From: JANQPX01 sp965204405
GTDB taxonomy: Bacteria; Pseudomonadota; Alphaproteobacteria; Geminicoccales; Geminicoccaceae
DNA: 64,000 nt
Reading direction: 5' to 3'
Assembly: GCA_965204405.1 (NCBI GenBank)
Contig: CBDBEN010000005.1
Span: 2,294,001 to 2,358,000 of the forward strand
Below are positions 59,615 through 64,000 of the stretch, piece by piece. Each line of letters opens with the position of its first letter. Positions within the stretch are counted from its first letter, which is position 1. Both the position numbers and the translations under genes were made by a program. The notes below the pieces were generated by a model. The model worked only from the letters and a program-made list of their open reading frames with translations. It had not been told where the DNA came from and made no database searches.

Positions 59615-61308
59615 CCTCGAATGCCGTTCAGCGATGCCTGATGCTGGCCGGCATGGCGCTGCTCGCTTGGTTCGTCGTGACCTTCATCTATCTTCCGATC
59701 GGCAATGCTCTCACCGAGGCCTTCATCAGATCGGGCGAACCGACGACAGCTGTTGCAACCGATTTATTCGCATCGAAGCGTGTTCGTCAGGCGATCCTCA
59801 ACACAGCCTACATTGCTATTCTCACTGTAATCACCGTCAACATTGTCGGCATTTTTCAGGTGGTGGTTCTCGACTATGTGGCCATACGCGGTGCTTGGCT
59901 GCTCAGGCTCGGTTATGCGACGCCGCTGGTCTTTTCAAGCGTCGTCGCTGCTGCAGGATATAAATTTGCCTATGGTGACTATGGTATCCTGACCAAGGTG
60001 CTCACTAGCTTCTTTCCGGAGTTGGAACCAGACTGGTTCAGGGGATGGCCGGCGGTGCTGTACGCGCACACCTTCCTGATGACCAGTTATCATTTCTTGT
60101 TTCTTCGGGCCGCTATACGCCGGATCGACTTTTCGACGATAGAGGCGGCAAGAAGCCTTGGTGCTTCGCATTTGCGTACTTTCATTCTTGTTGTGCTGCC
60201 ACTTCTCCTGCCGACCATTCTGGCCGCATCCCTGCTTGTCATGTACGAATCGCTGAGCTCCCTCGCAATCCCGCTTTTGATTGGCGGACGTGAGTTCTCC
60301 ATGGTCGCGGAGCTTATCCTCGCGCTGAACAGCATTCGCCGGTCCGACATGGCCGCCTTGCTCGCCCTACTGCTTGGCGGCGCGATCATGATCTGTATGG
60401 TGACCATGCAATATGTCGAAAGCCGGGGCTCTTATATCGGCGGATCGAAGACGCCGGTCAGGCTTCAGAAAATTAAATTGACCAATCCGCTTGCCAGCGC
60501 CCTTATGCACATGACGGCCTATGGCCTGTTTCTGATCTATGTCTTCCCTGTCGCCCTAACAGTCTTATTTTCCTTTGCGCCAGCGAAGTCGATCGAGACG
60601 GACGTCCTGCCCAGCTCACTGACAATCGCGAATTATCTCAAAGTCTTTTCTAATGATACGGCCCTCATACCTTTCTTGAACAGCGTGCTGATAGGCCTTA
60701 TGGCGGCCGCACTCGCTTTGACGGTCAGCCTGTTTGCCGTGCCCCTGATCCACCAGTACCGGAACCGGATAAGCAAACTTCTGGATCTATCGTTGTTCAT
60801 CCCCTGGATCCTGCCGACGGCGCTGTTGGCGATCGGCATGATTTTGGCGTTCGATCAGCCGAACCATCTGATCTTTGGACAAGTGCTGATCGGCACATTT
60901 TGGATCTTGCCGCTCGCGAATTCGATTGTCTCCATCCCGATGATGGTCAGGTTTCTACGGGCGGCTTTTTGGAGTCTGGATCAGACGCTAGGCGAGGCGG
61001 CAACGGCGCTCGGTGCTAGTCAGCTCTACAGCTTCAGGCGCATAACATTCCCGCTGGTTTTTCCTGTGGTCTGCCTCGTCGGCGCAATGGAGTTCAACCG
61101 GGTGGTCAGCGAGTACACGCTCGCCGCCTTTCTCTACAATGTTAACAACAGGCCACTCAGTATCGCCCTCGTCGAGGGGGCTCGCGACCCCGATCCCGAC
61201 CTCGTCGCGATCAACATGGTCTACATGACCCTGATCATGGGGTTTTCTTTCATCATCATCATGTTGGCTGAAAAATATGGACTCGCTGATGGACGCAAGA
61301 CGCGCTGA
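59611..61308 (+). CDS. ABC transporter permease, fused two-domain (FbpB type)
   Basis: A 565-residue membrane protein with two permease domains in one chain, about 12 helices. The two EAA-loop motifs are ARSLGASHLRTFILVVLPLLLP near residue 188 and EAATALGASQLYSFRRITFPLVFP near residue 462. This fused form is usual for Fe3+ (FbpB) and 2-aminoethylphosphonate (PhnU-like) importers. ATG at 59611 overlaps the ATPase stop by four bases; longer upstream frames are antigenic to that gene only. Confidence 0.93.
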   Translation: MTSNAVQRCLMLAGMALLAWFVVTFIYLPIGNALTEAFIRSGEPTTAVATDLFASKRVRQAILNTAYIAILTVITVNIVGIFQVVVLDYVAIRGAWLLRLGYATPLVFSSVVAAAGYKFAYGDYGILTKVLTSFFPELEPDWFRGWPAVLYAHTFLMTSYHFLFLRAAIRRIDFSTIEAARSLGASHLRTFILVVLPLLLPTILAASLLVMYESLSSLAIPLLIGGREFSMVAELILALNSIRRSDMAALLALLLGGAIMICMVTMQYVESRGSYIGGSKTPVRLQKIKLTNPLASALMHMTAYGLFLIYVFPVALTVLFSFAPAKSIETDVLPSSLTIANYLKVFSNDTALIPFLNSVLIGLMAAALALTVSLFAVPLIHQYRNRISKLLDLSLFIPWILPTALLAIGMILAFDQPNHLIFGQVLIGTFWILPLANSIVSIPMMVRFLRAAFWSLDQTLGEAATALGASQLYSFRRITFPLVFPVVCLVGAMEFNRVVSEYTLAAFLYNVNNRPLSIALVEGARDPDPDLVAINMVYMTLIMGFSFIIIMLAEKYGLADGRKTR

Positions 61309-62308
61309 AGAAGCGATGATCAAAGAGAGAACGACGACAGTGGCACCGGTCTGGCCTGGTTGGCGCAATCCCGCCAGCACGTCCGGCCAAATCTATGCCG
61401 CCGTTCACCGAGGCGCTTTCTTCAAAGACGGTCGCGTTGTGGAAGCCGAAAATTCGGTGCCCGCGATCCGACGCGCCGATGCGCTCGGCTGTGACATGGT
61501 CGAAGTCGACGTTCATTTCACGCGGGATGGCCATGCCGTCGTCATTCACGATCCGACATTGGATCGCACGACAGAGGCCAAAGGCATCGTTGTCGAGCAC
61601 GACCTTGCCGACCTCACATCCTTGCCGTTGGTGCATCCGGAATCGCGAGAACCCTTTGACGCGACATTGCCGGCGCTTGAGGAGATTTTCGAGGCGCTCG
61701 GCGATCGCATGATGATCAATGTCGAATGCAAGACCGGGATCAGTGCGATACCGAAAGTGGCTTCGATCGCCGCAGCCTCTGGTGTTTTGGACCAGGTCAC
61801 CGTCAAGACCGCTTGCAGCCGGAGGGATGAGCTTGTGGCGGTTGCCAAGGTTCTGGAGGATTGTGACAAGCAAGTCGACTATATCCCGGTTGTCGAGGAT
61901 ACGATGGCGGATCTGGTGTTTCTTCGGGAACTCTATGGGCGACTTTCACCCAGCTGCATCGAATGCCTGGTTGGCTTTCCCAAGGACCGTTCAGGCTATC
62001 CCGGCTACTATCAGCGTGGCCTCACCATGGATGGCGGCCCGTTGTTCTCCAGGGCAGCCCGGCGTCTCGCGCAGCAACACAATACCCGCTTGTTCCTGAA
62101 TACGCTCTATTACGATCCTCGCATCGATGCCACCCAATGGAATGGTGGTCGTCATGATGAGCTGGCGCGTATCGCGCCGGATAGCGTGTTCGGATTTTGG
62201 ATCGCACATGGCGCTACGGTGCTGCAGACCGACGAGCCCGAATATCTCCTGAGCTGGCTCTGTCAGGCTGGCTTTAGGGAAGGCTCCTCCGGAAATGCCA
62301 GTGCCTGA
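61277..62308 (+). CDS. Glycerophosphodiester phosphodiesterase family protein
   Basis: About 343 residues with the GDPD TIM-barrel motifs: catalytic HRGAFF near residue 44, AENSVPAI, MVEVDVHFTRDGHAVVIHDPTLDRTT near residues 74-99, and MINVECKTGIS near residue 147. A second His follows in VVIHD. The frame overlaps the permease end by 32 bases; an ATG at 61316, eight bases after the permease stop, may be the real start. No signal peptide, so it acts on the imported substrate in the cytosol. Typical GDPDs cut glycerophosphodiesters to glycerol 3-phosphate. Confidence 0.88.
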   Translation: MDSLMDARRAEEAMIKERTTTVAPVWPGWRNPASTSGQIYAAVHRGAFFKDGRVVEAENSVPAIRRADALGCDMVEVDVHFTRDGHAVVIHDPTLDRTTEAKGIVVEHDLADLTSLPLVHPESREPFDATLPALEEIFEALGDRMMINVECKTGISAIPKVASIAAASGVLDQVTVKTACSRRDELVAVAKVLEDCDKQVDYIPVVEDTMADLVFLRELYGRLSPSCIECLVGFPKDRSGYPGYYQRGLTMDGGPLFSRAARRLAQQHNTRLFLNTLYYDPRIDATQWNGGRHDELARIAPDSVFGFWIAHGATVLQTDEPEYLLSWLCQAGFREGSSGNASA

Positions 62309-62330
62309 TCATGGAGGCTCGGAGGCGCCG

Positions 62331-63113
62331 ATGTTGGCGGAGCGCCTGGAGGCCCTTCAGAGCGTGATCGAGGGGGCCGTCTCCTTGGCGCTTGACTACG
62401 TTCATCAAAGATCGACTCTCAAGCTGGGGGTCAAAGGACCACGGGACTACGTGACCGACGCCGACCGCCATCTGGAGCAATGGATAACGAACGAGCTCAG
62501 CAAAGCCTTTCCCCAAGACAATGTCGTCGGTGAGGAATTCGGCGGGCAGTTCGGAGAAGCTTTTTGGCTCGTCGATCCGATCGATGGGACGTCGAATTTT
62601 CTTTCAGGCCTCCCGTTTTGGGGTATTTCGATCGCCTATGTAGAACGTGGCATGCCGGTTTTGGGCGCGATTGCACTGCCCGAACTTGACATGCAGGCGA
62701 TCGCTGCCACTCACGGATGTCTGAAGTTTCAGGGACAAATAGCGGGTGTAAGCCTTCCGGCACCTCGTGTTTTCGCCGTCGGTCGCAATACTGTCTGGGA
62801 TAAGCATGAACGTCAGGAAGCCGAAGGGCGTGCGGAGGCCCACGGGTACAATATCGTTTGCCTCGGCTCCAGCTCGGTATCGATGATCTATACGGCGATC
62901 GGGCGCCTCGCAGGCTTCGCTGAAGCTCGGATCGGCTTTTGGGATTGCGCCGCCGGCACGGTCTTATGCCGAGCAGCCGGCATCCCGGTCTTGTTGAATC
63001 CCGGCTCCGAGGGCGCCAACGCTGCTGTTTGCTGCGCACCAAAGATCCTTCTTGACAACATGTCCAGCCGGATTTCGTCCCTCCGCGAGATCTCAGGCGT
63101 GCAAAATCCATAG
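62331..63113 (+). CDS. Inositol monophosphatase family protein
   Basis: A 260-residue Mg2+-dependent phosphatase. The metal ligands are in VVGEEFGG (Glu), LVDPIDGTSNFL (two Asp) and GFWDCAAGTVLC (Asp). The start is ATG at 62331 with GGAGG upstream; the longer frame starting inside the GDPD end adds 12 residues. Relatives act on inositol phosphate, fructose bisphosphate, PAP or glycerol phosphates. The placement after a GDPD-like gene suggests it removes a phosphate from the GDPD product. Confidence 0.88.
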   Translation: MLAERLEALQSVIEGAVSLALDYVHQRSTLKLGVKGPRDYVTDADRHLEQWITNELSKAFPQDNVVGEEFGGQFGEAFWLVDPIDGTSNFLSGLPFWGISIAYVERGMPVLGAIALPELDMQAIAATHGCLKFQGQIAGVSLPAPRVFAVGRNTVWDKHERQEAEGRAEAHGYNIVCLGSSSVSMIYTAIGRLAGFAEARIGFWDCAAGTVLCRAAGIPVLLNPGSEGANAAVCCAPKILLDNMSSRISSLREISGVQNP

Positions 63114-63212
63114 CCAACATCATCGCCAACTGCAGGATGTCTGATGTCGCCCCCGTCAGCTACCTGAACGATATGCTGAAAGTGCTTACGATCGTCCAAT
63201 GCACGGAGAGAC

Positions 63213-64000
63213 CTAGTCCGTCAAATCACTGATCATATCAGCCGCGATTGCGAAACCATGAGTCATCCCCTGGCCGTTGGTCATGGTGATGGCAGTGGCG
63301 CCCTCGACCGGCGATACCTTTAGCATATCCGTTCCCGGTAGATGCGCATAATGGCCGAACCAACGCTCCGCGATGCGTGGGTCGGGTAGGGAGATCATCC
63401 CGTCCAGATCATCAAGGATCAGACGGTCGATGATCTCCGAGCGTTCTCCATTCGCATGCTCTCCGTAGGCATGAGAATCGCCGATGGTCACGCTGCCATC
63501 GGTTTCTTGGGCTGCGATAACATGAATGCCGTGGGTAACGTAGGCTGTTTTTTTCCGGGCCTGAAGCGCTACCAGATCCGGCAAGCTCGAACAGTCCGCA
63601 AACGACGCATACCGCGCCAGGCTCAGCCCCCCGAGCACAAACGGTGTCAACTTCCAATCCTCGCGTTGCGGTGTCGTGCGCATCATCTGCAACCGGCAAC
63701 GCGTTATGCCGGTCTCTTTGAATATCTCCGGGAACAGCGCATCGAACTCGTCGCCAGTGCAAAGCAAGGTGTGTTCCGCTTGGAATGGGCCCGCCGACGT
63801 GTTTATCTTCGGCGGATCGATCTCCGTCACGATGGCATCATAGTAGATTGAAACGCCATGCGCGCGCCGCAGCCATGCCGCAATGCGCCCCATCGCCTGG
63901 CGCTGATCGACCTTCCATGCATCGGCGCTCCAGACACCGCCCAACAACTGCTCGGTGCGCAAACCAGGCGCGTAGCCGGTGAGCTCTTCGGGAGTAAGGC
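63213..64000 (-). CDS. TIGR03364-type FAD-dependent oxidoreductase (DAO family), N-terminus cut by window edge
   Basis: The C-terminal 262 codons of a D-amino-acid-oxidase-fold flavoenzyme, open to the right edge. The stretches ITRCRLQMMRT, THGIHVIAAQETDGS, TIGDSHAYGE and DPRIAERWFGHYAHLPG match the TIGR03364 subfamily, which is known from phosphonate-utilisation gene sets. The FAD-binding GxGxxG N-terminus is beyond the window. It converges on the IMPase gene with 99 bases between stops. Its substrate is probably an amino- or N-methylamino-phosphonate or a related amine; this is inferred from the subfamily. Confidence 0.85.
   Translation of the reverse strand, partial: LTPEELTGYAPGLRTEQLLGGVWSADAWKVDQRQAMGRIAAWLRRAHGVSIYYDAIVTEIDPPKINTSAGPFQAEHTLLCTGDEFDALFPEIFKETGITRCRLQMMRTTPQREDWKLTPFVLGGLSLARYASFADCSSLPDLVALQARKKTAYVTHGIHVIAAQETDGSVTIGDSHAYGEHANGERSEIIDRLILDDLDGMISLPDPRIAERWFGHYAHLPGTDMLKVSPVEGATAITMTNGQGMTHGFAIAADMISDLTD

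Noticed and set aside
1..64000. tRNA, rRNA, CRISPR, transposase, phage or integrase genes
   Set aside because: No TTCGAATC-type T-loops, no repeat-spacer arrays, and no such proteins were recognised on reading through; a covariance-model search would settle the small-RNA question.

Overview
The window looks like a chromosomal stretch of a GC-rich alphaproteobacterium, probably of the Hyphomicrobiales or a related order. The main clues are a tightly overlapped trpG-trpD-trpC-moaC-moeA run leading to lexA, and an SOS box of the alphaproteobacterial GTTC-N7-GTTC form upstream of lexA. YibQ-type divergent deacetylase, TadG-like and PA2778/PA2779-type genes fit this. I see no rRNA, tRNA, CRISPR array, transposase or phage gene. 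Both ends cut a gene: an amidase on the left and an FAD oxidoreductase on the right.

Layout. 1-8.2 kb: a six-gene minus-strand catabolic operon (aldehyde dehydrogenase, divergent M19 dipeptidase-like protein, unknown 566-aa protein, DUF3726 protein, Ldh-type dehydrogenase, amidase) with a divergent LysR regulator. 8.2-16.4 kb: a phosphopantetheinyl transferase, an S41 peptidase lipoprotein, a Wzy-like polymerase, and an SxtJ / DUF5989 / NodU-type carbamoyltransferase / SGNH-protein cassette. 16.4-19.6 kb: a hydroxypyruvate reductase, the PA2778/PA2779 pair and a large palindrome. 19.6-24.4 kb: a zinc-ribbon / SPFH-GYF / TelA / XpaC membrane module. 24.5-36.9 kb: a GNAT protein, a TadG-like protein, a three-subunit cobalt-type nitrile hydratase relative, a large Na+/H+ antiporter with a cyclic-nucleotide-binding domain, an Asp/Asn hydroxylase, a frameshifted ChaN-PDZ gene and an M1 peptidase.

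37-45 kb: a small membrane protein, lexA, moeA, moaC, trpC, trpD, trpG, then a YibQ-type deacetylase and a Nudix hydrolase. 45-56 kb: an RpiR regulator facing a PLP decarboxylase, a GGDEF-EAL protein, a DUF899 protein, a lone XdhC-like protein, a ParA-like ATPase, a lipoprotein alpha/beta hydrolase with Asp in place of the nucleophile Ser, a PhnD-like binding protein, upp and a VOC protein. 56-64 kb: a ROK repressor facing an ABC importer (binding protein, ATPase, fused double permease) followed by a glycerophosphodiesterase-like enzyme and an inositol-monophosphatase-like enzyme, and converging on a TIGR03364-type FAD oxidoreductase. This set suggests uptake and stepwise breakdown of a phosphodiester or phosphonate compound.

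The most promising uncharacterised units are the 1-7 kb catabolic operon with its ligand-depleted M19 protein, the SxtJ/DUF5989/carbamoyltransferase cassette, the SPFH-TelA-XpaC module and the 56-64 kb phosphodiester/phosphonate locus. All functions are read from sequence motifs and gene order; no search was run.
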